From Neisseria sp. DTU_2020_1000833_1_SI_GRL_NUU_006 (GTDB taxonomy: Bacteria > Pseudomonadota > Gammaproteobacteria > Burkholderiales > Neisseriaceae): a DNA stretch of 64,000 bases. The stretch spans positions 2,418,001-2,482,000 of the forward strand of contig CP135593.1 of assembly GCA_032388755.1 (NCBI GenBank). Reading direction: 5' to 3'. Positions 1 to 7,308 of the stretch are shown here, one piece after another; position 1 is the first letter of the stretch, and the number at the start of each line of letters is the position of its first letter. The notes under the pieces are model-generated. The model had not been told where the DNA came from and searched no databases. It saw only the letters and a program-made list of their open reading frames with translations. The position numbers and the translations under genes are program-made.

Positions 1-129
1 CATGTCGGCGGTTTGCGCAAAGCAGGGCAGTTGTGCATCCTGATTGCGATAGGCGGCGGTTTGTATTTCGTTTCGTTGGCTGCGCTGGGGTTCAGACCGA
101 GAGACTTCAAACGGGTGGAAACGCATTAG
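1..129 (+). CDS. murJ: Lipid II flippase MurJ, C-terminal end (partial)
   Basis: Only the last 42 codons are present; frame 1 is open from base 1 to TAG at 127-129. The peptide is a basic loop, one hydrophobic segment (LCILIAIGGGLYFVSLAALG) and a short basic cytoplasmic tail ending FRPRDFKRVETH. A final membrane helix followed by a basic GF-x-F-R tail is what I recall of proteobacterial MurJ/MviN, which flips lipid II across the inner membrane. The assignment rests on this tail alone. A DUS-pair terminator follows. The rest of the gene lies upstream of the window. Confidence 0.6.
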   Translation, partial: HVGGLRKAGQLCILIAIGGGLYFVSLAALGFRPRDFKRVETH

Positions 130-154
130 AGGGTGTTGAAACGTTAAATAAGGT

Positions 155-198
155 CGGTCGTCTGAAAACCTTAAAATATGGTTTTCAGACGACCTTTT
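155..198 (+). terminator. DUS inverted-repeat terminator after murJ
   Basis: GGTCGTCTGAAAAC at 155-168 pairs with GTTTTCAGACGACC at 181-194, followed by four Ts. It is a typical neisserial terminator built from two inverted uptake sequences. Confidence 0.85.
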
Positions 199-294
199 GC
201 AAAAATTATCATCATCGCCGGGATCGTTTTTGAAACTTAAATACATCGCAGATGTCTATTTTTAGTCGTTTACCACTCATCAGGATGCAGATTT

Positions 295-1269
295 ATGCCG
301 ATAAATGTTTCACTAATTGTTCCTGTCTATAACGGCGGGAAATTTGTGGCAGGTTTGTGCCGTCATTTTGCGGGTCTGCATAAGGCTGTCGAAGGGATGG
401 AATTTATTGTTGTAAACGACGGATCTACCGATGATACATCGGCGCAGTTCAGGCAGTTTTTCAATGAACATCCCGAATTGCAGGCGCAGTTGATTGATAC
501 GCCCAACGGCGGAGTCAGCAGGGCGCGCAATATCGGTTTGTCCAAAGTGCGCGGGGAATATGTGATGTTTATGGATCATGACGACAATGTTGATCCGCCG
601 CTTATGACAGATTTGGTTGAAAAAATGAAACGTTCCGATGCGGATATACTCCAATTCAATGTTGATGCGCGCTATCCTGCCAATGAGGATGAGGTTATCG
701 GTTTAGCGGATTATATGGACCGCTATCCGTTTTGGTCGTGCGTTTGGGCGTATATCTACAAACGCAACCTGTTGGAAAAAGCAGGTCTGAAATTTATCGA
801 AGGCATGAAATATTTGGAAGACGGCGTATTTTTGACCGAGTATTTTTTGCAATGCAAAACCGTCATTGCCAGCAATACCGTTGTTTATGATTATGTCGAT
901 AACCCCGAATCCGCCATGCGCAGCAAGCGTACGCCCGAGCAGACGAAGAAATACCTCGACGATATCGGTTTGGCAGTAAGGGAATATACGCGCCTGCTCA
1001 CTACGCCTGGGCAGCCGCCCAAAGTTGCCCGCAGGTTATTGGAAATACGGGATTCCTTCCAATTCATCCATTTGGTTTCGATGCTTAAAAGCGGTGTTTC
1101 TACGGACGAACTGTTCCGCAGGCTGGAAGAAAACGGCTACGATTTCCGAATGGCGGGCTATCCCAGCAAATTCAACCGCCGCCGCGACGTACGCCTTTTG
1201 TGCCATGTATTCCGCAGCCGTTTGCTGTTAAAGCTTCTGGCGGCTTCCAAGATCATGGCAAAAGATTGA
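295..1269 (+). CDS. Family 2 glycosyltransferase
   Basis: A GT-A fold glycosyltransferase of 324 aa. The N-terminus has the GT2 signature VSLIVPVYNGG (5-15), the nucleotide-binding VVNDGSTDD (39-47) and a DXD-type metal site MDHDD (93-97). A YLEDGVFL stretch near 187 looks like the acceptor-side acidic motif. There is no signal peptide or clear membrane segment, so it probably acts at the inner face of the cytoplasmic membrane on an LOS, capsule or protein-glycan precursor. It stands alone: terminators lie on both sides, the upstream gene is murJ and the downstream gene is convergent. The ATG at 295 precedes the first strand by only four residues. Donor and acceptor cannot be deduced. Confidence 0.85.
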   Translation: MPINVSLIVPVYNGGKFVAGLCRHFAGLHKAVEGMEFIVVNDGSTDDTSAQFRQFFNEHPELQAQLIDTPNGGVSRARNIGLSKVRGEYVMFMDHDDNVDPPLMTDLVEKMKRSDADILQFNVDARYPANEDEVIGLADYMDRYPFWSCVWAYIYKRNLLEKAGLKFIEGMKYLEDGVFLTEYFLQCKTVIASNTVVYDYVDNPESAMRSKRTPEQTKKYLDDIGLAVREYTRLLTTPGQPPKVARRLLEIRDSFQFIHLVSMLKSGVSTDELFRRLEENGYDFRMAGYPSKFNRRRDVRLLCHVFRSRLLLKLLAASKIMAKD

Positions 1270-1280
1270 CAGACTCAAAA

Positions 1281-1323
1281 AGGTCGTCTGAAAACCAATA
1301 CAGGGTTTCAGACGACCTTTTTA
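1281..1323. terminator. Bidirectional DUS terminator
   Basis: AGGTCGTCTGAAAACC and GGGTTTCAGACGACCT face each other with a short loop and a T run on the plus side and an A run on the other. It lies between two convergent genes and can serve both. Confidence 0.85.
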
Positions 1324-1337
1324 TTTCATCCTACGCT

Positions 1338-2138
1338 TCAATCAGGCGTATCTTTCAACTCTGCGCCCAAATCCTTCAAACGCTGCAATACTTCGTCCCA
1401 TGCTTTATCCAAATCGCGGCACGCTTCGCCTTCCGCCTTGATGCCGAATTCGATATGCGGTTTGACCGCAGTTCCGTCCGCATTCTGCCAGCCGACGCTG
1501 GGCAGGCTGTAAGAGCGCACGCCCGGGTAGGTGCGTTCGACGTATTCCATAATCGGCGCGACGCGCGATTCGGGCTGACCGAACACATACACGCTGCGGC
1601 TGCCGCGTTCGGTTTGGTTGAAGCGGTCGGCGTAATAAGTATCCAAAACCCATTCCGCCATCGGGTGCGCCATCACGGGGAAGCCGGGGAAGAAATAATG
1701 TTCGCGGATGGAAAATCCGGCGATATTGTTGAACGGGTTGGGCACAAGCTCTGCGCCTGCAGGAAAATCCGCCATTTTCAGGCGCTGGGCGTGTTCGGGG
1801 GCGTCAAGCGGTTCGCCGCGTTTAAGGGTAACGGCTTCGATGAACTTGGCGGCTTCGGGATGGCGGACGACGGGCAAATCCAAAGCGGCGGCGGCAGCTT
1901 GGCGGGTATGGTCGTCGGGCGTGGAACCGATGCCGCCGGTAACGAAAGTCGGCAGGCCGTCTGAAAAGCTGCGGCGCAGTTGTTTGACCAGCAAATCAGG
2001 TTCGTCGGGCAGATATTGCACCTGATTGAGCTTCAGCCCGCGCGATTCCAGCAGGGATTTGAAAAAGGCGAAATGCTTGTCTTGGCGGCTGCCGTGCAGA
2101 ATTTCGTCGCCGATGATGATGAGGTTGAAAGCGTTCAT
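1338..2138 (-). CDS. CinA-N / molybdopterin-binding-domain protein
   Basis: A 266 aa protein with the MoaB/Mog-like (CinA N-terminal) fold. GDEILHG lies at 10-16 and the phosphate-binding V-T-G-G-I-G-S-T-P-D-D-H at 67-77. Full CinA proteins are about 400 aa with a C-terminal nicotinamide-nucleotide amidase domain. That domain is missing, so this belongs to the stand-alone group often annotated 'competence/damage-inducible protein A'. A role in pyridine-nucleotide repair or cofactor binding is inference. The coding strand contains an AGGCCGTCTGAA-type uptake sequence (1954-1965, reading on plus), a minority dialect here. Confidence 0.75.
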   Translation of the reverse strand: MNAFNLIIIGDEILHGSRQDKHFAFFKSLLESRGLKLNQVQYLPDEPDLLVKQLRRSFSDGLPTFVTGGIGSTPDDHTRQAAAAALDLPVVRHPEAAKFIEAVTLKRGEPLDAPEHAQRLKMADFPAGAELVPNPFNNIAGFSIREHYFFPGFPVMAHPMAEWVLDTYYADRFNQTERGSRSVYVFGQPESRVAPIMEYVERTYPGVRSYSLPSVGWQNADGTAVKPHIEFGIKAEGEACRDLDKAWDEVLQRLKDLGAELKDTPD

Positions 2139-2194
2139 GGATAGGTTTTCTTTACCGATGCCGTCTGAAAATATTGATGGTGCTGTAATTTATT

Positions 2195-2307
2195 CCCTCT
2201 CCCGTGGGAGAGGGTTAGGGAGAGGGCTGAGCTTGCGTTTTTCAGGCAGTGTTTGCTTAAGGGCTGCTGTCTGTGCCCTCTCCCCAACCCTCCCCCACAG
2301 GGGAGGG
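2195..2307. repeat. REPIN-like pair of inverted GGGAGAGGG repeats
   Basis: Unit 2195-2226 begins CCCTCTCCC and ends TTAGGGAGAGGG. Unit 2276-2307 is its reverse-complement relative with a few changes. Each unit has an internal palindrome and the two are about 49 bases apart. The same arrangement recurs at 15175-15289, with a single unit at 11835-11867. Confidence 0.7.
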
Positions 2308-2328
2308 AGTCGGGTTGCGGATGGCCTA

Positions 2329-2385
2329 AAGGTCGTCTGAAAAGATTTTCAGCAAAACGGGCAAGGCTCATTTTCAGACGACCTT
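2329..2385. terminator. Wide-loop DUS inverted pair
   Basis: AGGTCGTCTGAAAA (2330-2343) and TTTTCAGACGACCT (2371-2384) are separated by 27 bases. The loop is longer than in the other terminators and no strong T run follows, so termination may be weak. Confidence 0.5.
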
Positions 2386-2512
2386 GACGGCTGACAATGT
2401 GTTCTATTTATAAGATAATGTTTCAACACACAGGACTACACACAAAGCGCAGCCCTATGTATCGCCCTGATTTGGAAGAGGTTGCATTTCTCCCAAACAG
2501 TCTCTGATTCTA

Positions 2513-2528
2513 CCGCCCTGAAGGGCGG
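2513..2528. other. GC-rich hairpin (possible IS200/IS605-type end remnant)
   Basis: CCGCCC and GGGCGG flank a TGAA tetraloop, followed by GGTTTC. Hairpins of this look occur at ends of IS200/IS605-family elements in my memory. No transposase is nearby, so it may equally be a leader hairpin of argG. Confidence 0.35.
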
Positions 2529-2582
2529 GGTTTCAACCGTTAAGGTATTTTTAATAACCCCTTTTAAGTCCGAAGAATTGTT

Positions 2583-3926
2583 ATGAGCCAAAACAATACT
2601 ATCCTGCAACACCTCCCCATCGGTCAAAAAGTCGGCATCGCCTTCTCCGGCGGCCTCGATACTTCTGCCGCGCTGTTGTGGATGAAACTTAAAGGCGCGC
2701 TGCCTTATGCCTACACTGCCAACCTCGGTCAGCCCGACGAAGACGATTACAACGCCATTCCTAAAAAAGCGATGGAATACGGTGCGGAAAACGCCCGCCT
2801 AATCGACTGCCGCGCGCAGTTGGCACATGAGGGCATCGCCGCTATCCAATGCGGCGCGTTCCACGTTTCCACCGGCGGCATCGCCTATTTCAACACCACG
2901 CCTTTGGGCCGCGCCGTTACCGGCACCATGCTCGTTTCCGCCATGAAGGAAGACGACGTCAACATCTGGGGCGACGGCAGCACCTACAAAGGCAACGACA
3001 TCGAGCGTTTCTACCGCTACGGCCTCTTGACCAATCCTGCGCTGAAAATCTACAAACCCTGGCTCGACCAACAATTTATCGACGAACTCGGCGGCCGCCA
3101 CGAAATGAGCGAATTTCTGATTGCCAACGGTTTCAACTACAAAATGTCGGTTGAAAAAGCCTATTCCACCGACTCCAATATGCTCGGCGCGACGCATGAA
3201 GCCAAAGATTTGGAATTCCTCAACAGCGGCATCAAAATCGTCAAACCCATCATGGGCGTTGCCTTCTGGGACGAAAGCGTCGAAGTCAAACCCGAAGAAG
3301 TCAGCGTACGCTTTGAAGAAGGCGTGCCCGTTGCACTGAACGGCAAAGAATACGCCGACCCCGTCGAACTCTTCCTCGAAGCCAACCGCATCGGCGGCCG
3401 CCACGGCTTGGGCATGAGCGACCAAATCGAAAACCGCATCATCGAAGCCAAATCGCGCGGCATCTACGAAGCCCCGGGCATGGCATTGTTCCACATCGCC
3501 TACGAACGCTTGGTTACCGGCATCCACAACGAAGACACCATCGAACAATACCGCATCAACGGCCTGCGCCTCGGCCGCCTGCTCTACCAAGGCCGCTGGT
3601 TCGACAGCCAAGCCCTCATGTTGCGCGAAACCGCCCAACGCTGGGTCGCCAAAGCCATTACCGGCGAAGTAACCCTTGAATTGCGCCGCGGCAACGACTA
3701 CTCGATTCTGAACACCGAATCGCCCAACCTGACCTACCAACCCGAACGCCTGAGCATGGAAAAAGTCGAAGACGCCGCGTTCACCCCGCTAGACCGCATC
3801 GGTCAGCTCACCATGCGCAACCTCGACATCACCGACACCCGCGCCAAACTGGGTATCTACTCGCAAAGCGGCTTGTTGTCGCTGGGCGAAGGTTCGGTAT
3901 TGCCGCAGTTGGGCAATAAGAAATAA
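2583..3926 (+). CDS. argG: Argininosuccinate synthase
   Basis: This enzyme joins citrulline and aspartate with ATP to give argininosuccinate, the penultimate arginine step, in the cytosol. The 447 aa length equals the E. coli ArgG type. The N-type ATP pyrophosphatase P-loop SGGLDTS is at 22-28. Further conserved stretches include YTANLGQPDEDD, STGGIAYFNTTPLGRAVTG and GDGSTYKGNDIERF. The gene is monocistronic in appearance. The start follows a purine-rich region (AAGAATTGTT) and gives the family N-terminus. The sequence is intact and strongly conserved. Confidence 0.98.
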   Translation: MSQNNTILQHLPIGQKVGIAFSGGLDTSAALLWMKLKGALPYAYTANLGQPDEDDYNAIPKKAMEYGAENARLIDCRAQLAHEGIAAIQCGAFHVSTGGIAYFNTTPLGRAVTGTMLVSAMKEDDVNIWGDGSTYKGNDIERFYRYGLLTNPALKIYKPWLDQQFIDELGGRHEMSEFLIANGFNYKMSVEKAYSTDSNMLGATHEAKDLEFLNSGIKIVKPIMGVAFWDESVEVKPEEVSVRFEEGVPVALNGKEYADPVELFLEANRIGGRHGLGMSDQIENRIIEAKSRGIYEAPGMALFHIAYERLVTGIHNEDTIEQYRINGLRLGRLLYQGRWFDSQALMLRETAQRWVAKAITGEVTLELRRGNDYSILNTESPNLTYQPERLSMEKVEDAAFTPLDRIGQLTMRNLDITDTRAKLGIYSQSGLLSLGEGSVLPQLGNKK

Positions 3927-3999
3927 GGTTTGCTACTTTCATCATTAGCAACTTAAGGGGTCGTCTGAAAAGATGATCCCTTATGTTAAAGGGAATCCT

Positions 4000-4215
4000 A
4001 TGAAAGAATACAAAGTCGTCATTTATCAGGAAAACCAGTTGTCCAGTCTGGTTTTCGGCGCAGCCAAAGTCAATCCCGTCAAATTCAGCGCGTTTCTCAA
4101 CAGCCAAACTCCCGAAGGTTGGCGTGTCGTAACCATGGAAAAAGATCAACGCCGTATGCTCTTATTTTTCAGACGTGAAGCCTACGTCGTCATTTTGGAG
4201 CGGGAACGTGTTTAA
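4000..4215 (+). CDS. DUF4177 family small protein
   Basis: A 71 aa protein starting MKEYKVVIYQ, with GWRVVTMEKD and FFRREAYVVILER, matching the DUF4177 pattern (short beta-rich protein of unknown function). I chose the ATG at 4000 over the in-frame ATG at 3973, because the family begins at MKEYKVV and the first nine residues overlap an uptake sequence. The 3' end overlaps the next gene's GTG start by eight bases, so the two are likely cotranslated. Confidence 0.75.
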   Translation: MKEYKVVIYQENQLSSLVFGAAKVNPVKFSAFLNSQTPEGWRVVTMEKDQRRMLLFFRREAYVVILERERV

Positions 4216-4423
4216 ACTCGGCGTTTATGCCTGTCTCGGGCTGTTTGTCGGCTGGGTGTTGCTGCTGATTCTGCAACTTTGGTTTTCTTTTATCGAGGCA
4301 GAATTATTCTTCAAAATTACCCTGACCATGGCGGGGTTGTTTGTCATCATCCTCGCTGCCTTGCTGGTGTGCAGTCAGTATTTTTCCGAAAAGAAAATGA
4401 AAGACGACGGGTTTATCAACTGA
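4208..4423 (+). CDS. Small two-helix membrane protein
   Basis: A 71 aa inner-membrane protein. Two hydrophobic segments cover about residues 3-27 and 34-60 and are followed by a charged tail KKMKDDGF. I take the GTG at 4208, which has a GGAG ribosome site 8 bases upstream and overlaps the end of the DUF4177 gene. A longer reading from an ATG at 4175 lies entirely inside that gene. I do not recognise the family; the overlap suggests it works with its upstream partner. Confidence 0.6.
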   Translation: MFKLGVYACLGLFVGWVLLLILQLWFSFIEAELFFKITLTMAGLFVIILAALLVCSQYFSEKKMKDDGFIN

Positions 4424-4458
4424 TGCGGCTCCGGATAAAACCTGCATCCAAACCATAA

Positions 4459-4491
4459 TAGGTCGTCTGAAAAACCGTTTTCAGACGACCC
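4459..4491 (+). terminator. DUS inverted-repeat terminator
   Basis: AGGTCGTCTGAAAA and TTTTCAGACGACC are separated by only four bases. It ends the DUF4177/membrane-protein pair. Confidence 0.75.
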
Positions 4492-4518
4492 CACTATTTC
4501 CTCAAATCATTTGAAATC

Positions 4519-4968
4519 ATGAAATTCTTCACACACTTTTATCTTGAAAACCATATGTATTTCAACGACTACTTGAAATACGTCCTCATTTTCGCCGCGC
4601 TCGTCGTCCTGCTGCTCGCCGTATCGCAATACCTGCGCCACCGCATGGACACCAAATACCGCGACCTGAGCATTATTGCCCTGCTGCTGCTCATCCTCAT
4701 CAGCGGCATCCAATACCTCTCATACAGCGAACGCCAAAACTTCGCCGCGGACAACTCGCGCATGGTCGGTTTTCTCAATACCCTGATTGAAAACCAAAAA
4801 GTGGAAAAGCGCGACATCAGCGTCAACAGCACGCACCTATACAACGGCATGATCGTCGGCATCAAAAACCAATACTACGAAGTCCATTTCAATCAAGACT
4901 TCTCCGCCTACACCCTGACCCCCATCAATCTGGTCAACAACAACATCGAACTTATCGACAAAGAATAA
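4519..4968 (+). CDS. DUF3290 family membrane protein
   Basis: A 149 aa protein with two membrane segments (about 20-42 and 50-68) and a soluble C-terminal beta domain. The pattern YLKYVLIFAALVVL followed by LRHRMDTKYRDLSII is that of DUF3290. The full N-terminus MKFFTHFYLENH resembles the family, so I keep the ATG at 4519 rather than the one at 4555. The DUF421 gene follows 12 bases later, and this pairing is well known from Firmicutes. The function is unknown; a sensor or regulator of the DUF421 partner is a guess. Confidence 0.8.
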   Translation: MKFFTHFYLENHMYFNDYLKYVLIFAALVVLLLAVSQYLRHRMDTKYRDLSIIALLLLILISGIQYLSYSERQNFAADNSRMVGFLNTLIENQKVEKRDISVNSTHLYNGMIVGIKNQYYEVHFNQDFSAYTLTPINLVNNNIELIDKE

Positions 4969-4980
4969 CAGGACACACTC

Positions 4981-5610
4981 ATGGAAGCATACTCCCTCCT
5001 TGCCCTCAAACTCCTTATGGGAATTTTAGGTTTGGTTTTGCAAATCAACCTTTTAGGTAAAGGCAACCTCGCCCCCACCTCCGCCATGGATCAAGTGCAA
5101 AACTATGTTCTCGGCGGCATCATCGGCGGCGTGATTTACAGCGACAGCGTCGGGCTTTTACAGTTTTTCCTCGTGCTGATTTTGTGGACGCTGTTGGTCT
5201 TGAGTCTGAAATTCATCAAAAACCACAACCACTGGGTCAAATCCGTGATTGACGGCAAATCCGTCTGGGTCATCGTCAACGGCGAAATCCAAACCGAAGA
5301 ATGTATGAAAAACGGCATCAGCGCACATGACCTGATGTTTAAGCTCCGTGCCGCCGGCATCTACGAAATCTCTGCCGTCAAACGCGCCGTCATGGAGCAA
5401 AACGGCCAGCTCGCCGTCATTCAGTACGGCGACGAAAGCCTGCGTTACCCCCTGATTACCGACGGGCAAATCGACCATGACATCTTAGAAATCATCAAAC
5501 GCGACGACGAGTGGCTGCAACAGGAACTTGACCGCCTCCATCTTGATGCTTCGAAAGTCTATATCGGCGAATACATCGACGGGAAATTGGTGGCACACCC
5601 TTATCCTTGA
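4981..5610 (+). CDS. DUF421 (YetF/YcaP-like) membrane protein
   Basis: A 209 aa protein. The N-terminal half has three hydrophobic segments (about 4-26, 38-54, 60-78), and the cytoplasmic domain carries the DUF421 signature SAHDLMFKLRAAGIYEISAV. The B. subtilis member YetF is reported to bind phosphatidylserine decarboxylation-related lipids, but no activity can be claimed here. It is translationally close to the DUF3290 gene (12-base gap), and the pair ends at a DUS terminator. Intact, typical length. Confidence 0.85.
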   Translation: MEAYSLLALKLLMGILGLVLQINLLGKGNLAPTSAMDQVQNYVLGGIIGGVIYSDSVGLLQFFLVLILWTLLVLSLKFIKNHNHWVKSVIDGKSVWVIVNGEIQTEECMKNGISAHDLMFKLRAAGIYEISAVKRAVMEQNGQLAVIQYGDESLRYPLITDGQIDHDILEIIKRDDEWLQQELDRLHLDASKVYIGEYIDGKLVAHPYP

Positions 5611-5693
5611 TGGTGAAAATGAAGGTTGTGTTTGGATAGGTTTTCGCAATAAACCTACCGTTAATCCAATGCTCGAATAGAGTCAAAAGAAAA

Positions 5694-5728
5694 AAGGTCG
5701 TCTGAAAACTGAATTTCAGACGACCTTT
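5694..5728. terminator. Bidirectional DUS terminator
   Basis: AAAGGTCGTCTGAAA and TTTCAGACGACCTTT are separated by five bases, with an A run before and Ts after. It lies between the convergent DUF421 and Slam genes. Confidence 0.85.
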
Positions 5729-5746
5729 GTGTTTCTGCGTCCCGCG

Positions 5747-7186
5747 TTAGAACAATTTGACCAGCGACAGACCGACTTCGTTTTGTTTGTAGCTGTACAG
5801 CCAGTCGGTGTTGCTGTGGACGCGGCGGTGTTTGTAGCTGAGGACGGGCTTGAGGCCGGCGAATTTCCAGCGGTCCGCGCCTATGCTGAGGCGGTAGGTT
5901 TGTTCTTTGTCTCGGCGGCGTTGTTCGAGGACGGCGTTTTCTTCGCGGTGGCTGCGGATGCCGAAGGAGGCGGAGGCAGAGGCGTCGAAGCCGGCTTCAA
6001 ACATTTTTGCCGCGCCCAGCCTTGCGGAGATGAGGCGGTAGCTGTCCACGGGTTCTTTGGCTTTGCGCTGCTGCCAGTCTATGCCGCCGTAGAGCATGAG
6101 GTCGTTGCGCGGGAAGTAGGACAGGGTGTTGTAAACGGAGAAGAGGCTGCCGTCGAGCAGGCGGGTTTTGTCGGAATAGGAGAGGTGTTTCCACTCGGCT
6201 TCGGTGTTCCACGTCCAACTGCCTTTGTCGAGGTTCCACTCGCTGCGCACGCCGTAGGCGCGGTTGAGGGTTTTGCCGCCGCTGCCGTTCCATTCGACAA
6301 GCGGGGCGAGGGCGAATGTGTGGCGGTGGTTTTCAAACTGATAACCGGCGCTGAGGTTGAGCGTGTGTTCGTTGAAGTCTTTATGGTCGCGGTAGAAGCG
6401 GCCGTAGCCGAGCGCGCGGGCGGCGATGCCGTGATGTCCTTTAATCTGCCAGCGGCGGACGGCGGCGGCTTCGTATTTGATGCCGTTGGCGGAAATGGGT
6501 TGGTCGCCTGAAAACTCTTCCCAGCATTCGCCGTCGATTTCGGTTTTACACCACACTTTGCCGCTGGCTTCGTTGATGTTGCTGTTGTGGACGGCGCCGA
6601 CGGAAAGGCTGCCCTGCCAGCTTTGGCGTTGGTTTAGAGAGTCGCGGAAATGGCCGATGTTTTCTTTGACGGCTTCGGGCAGGTCTTCGTTTTGCAGGCG
6701 CATAAATTCGGAAGTGGCTTCGCGGTTCAGACGACCTTCAAAGAGCAGGCGGGCGTAATCGAGCCGTCCGCGCGTGAAGTCGGGATGGCGTTGCAGCAGG
6801 GTTTCGTAGTCTTGTTTGGCATCTTTCCACCTGCCTTCGCCGCGGGCGAGCGAGGCGCGGGCAAAGAGGGCGATGTCGGGGTCGTATTCGGTTTGCTGGG
6901 TATAACGCTCAAGCAGCGGGCGCACGGTTTGCCAGTCGCTGCGGTTGACGGCGTTAAACAGGGCTTCGCCTTGGTCGGCTTCGGGGTCGGTTTCGGCTGT
7001 CTGCCCGATGTGTTCGGCGGGAATGTCGAGGCGGTATTCGCGCACTTTTTGTTCCTGTTCCTGCATGGTTTGGCGGGTATCCTGCCACAGGCGTTGCGCG
7101 GTACGGTCGTCTGAAAAGTCGGAGCGTGGCGCGGCAAGGACGGGGGCGGCGAGAAAGAGGATAAGGCAGGCAGACGGTTTGTACAT
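5747..7186 (-). CDS. Slam outer-membrane translocator (surface lipoprotein assembly modulator)
   Basis: This outer-membrane protein moves Slam-type substrates to the cell surface. I start at the ATG whose codon ends at 7186, giving 479 aa with a signal peptide MYKPSACLILFLAAPVLA. An upstream in-frame start would read through the terminator hairpin. Residues about 55-200 are TPR-like helices (QTEYDPDIALFARASLARGEG, then tandem A-R-x-x-F-E-G units). From about 205 a DUF560 beta-barrel begins (SWQGSLSVGAVHNSNINEA) and ends in a C-terminal Phe (SLVKLF), the Bam signal. The length is near that of meningococcal Slam1 (about 488). The upstream gene encodes its likely substrate. Confidence 0.9.
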   Translation of the reverse strand: MYKPSACLILFLAAPVLAAPRSDFSDDRTAQRLWQDTRQTMQEQEQKVREYRLDIPAEHIGQTAETDPEADQGEALFNAVNRSDWQTVRPLLERYTQQTEYDPDIALFARASLARGEGRWKDAKQDYETLLQRHPDFTRGRLDYARLLFEGRLNREATSEFMRLQNEDLPEAVKENIGHFRDSLNQRQSWQGSLSVGAVHNSNINEASGKVWCKTEIDGECWEEFSGDQPISANGIKYEAAAVRRWQIKGHHGIAARALGYGRFYRDHKDFNEHTLNLSAGYQFENHRHTFALAPLVEWNGSGGKTLNRAYGVRSEWNLDKGSWTWNTEAEWKHLSYSDKTRLLDGSLFSVYNTLSYFPRNDLMLYGGIDWQQRKAKEPVDSYRLISARLGAAKMFEAGFDASASASFGIRSHREENAVLEQRRRDKEQTYRLSIGADRWKFAGLKPVLSYKHRRVHSNTDWLYSYKQNEVGLSLVKLF

Positions 7187-7245
7187 GGTGTCGGCTTTCC
7201 GGTCGGCGGTTTCAGACGACCTTGAGAAGGTTGGCGGGCTGGTGT

Positions 7246-7273
7246 TTAAAAAAGCCTGCGTGAAGCAGGCTTT
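7246..7273 (-). terminator. Intrinsic terminator/attenuator between substrate and slam
   Basis: Read on the minus strand: AGCCTGC, loop TTCAC, GCAGGCT, then six Ts. It sits 36 bases after the substrate stop and about 60 before the slam start, so only read-through transcripts would reach slam. It contains no uptake sequence, unlike most terminators here. Confidence 0.8.
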
Positions 7274-7308
7274 CATTTTACTTAACTCATTTTACTTAAC
7301 TACGGATT

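Larger units (their letters stand above)
2139..2582. other. Intergenic region upstream of argG with repeats
   Basis: A 444 bp non-coding stretch. It contains an ATGCCGTCTGAA uptake sequence (2158-2169), two inverted GGGAGAGGG repeat units (2195-2226, 2276-2307), a DUS pair (2329-2385) and a GC-rich hairpin (2513-2528) before the argG start. The argG promoter must lie here, but I cannot assign its boxes. Confidence 0.7.

Noticed and set aside
2799..3740. A 313-codon frame opposite argG
   Set aside because: Lies fully within argG, lacks a ribosome site and shows the same FVDAAV-type antisense bias.
7187..7276. A 30-residue N-terminal extension of Slam
   Set aside because: It would be encoded across the intrinsic terminator and places 30 residues ahead of a clear signal peptide.
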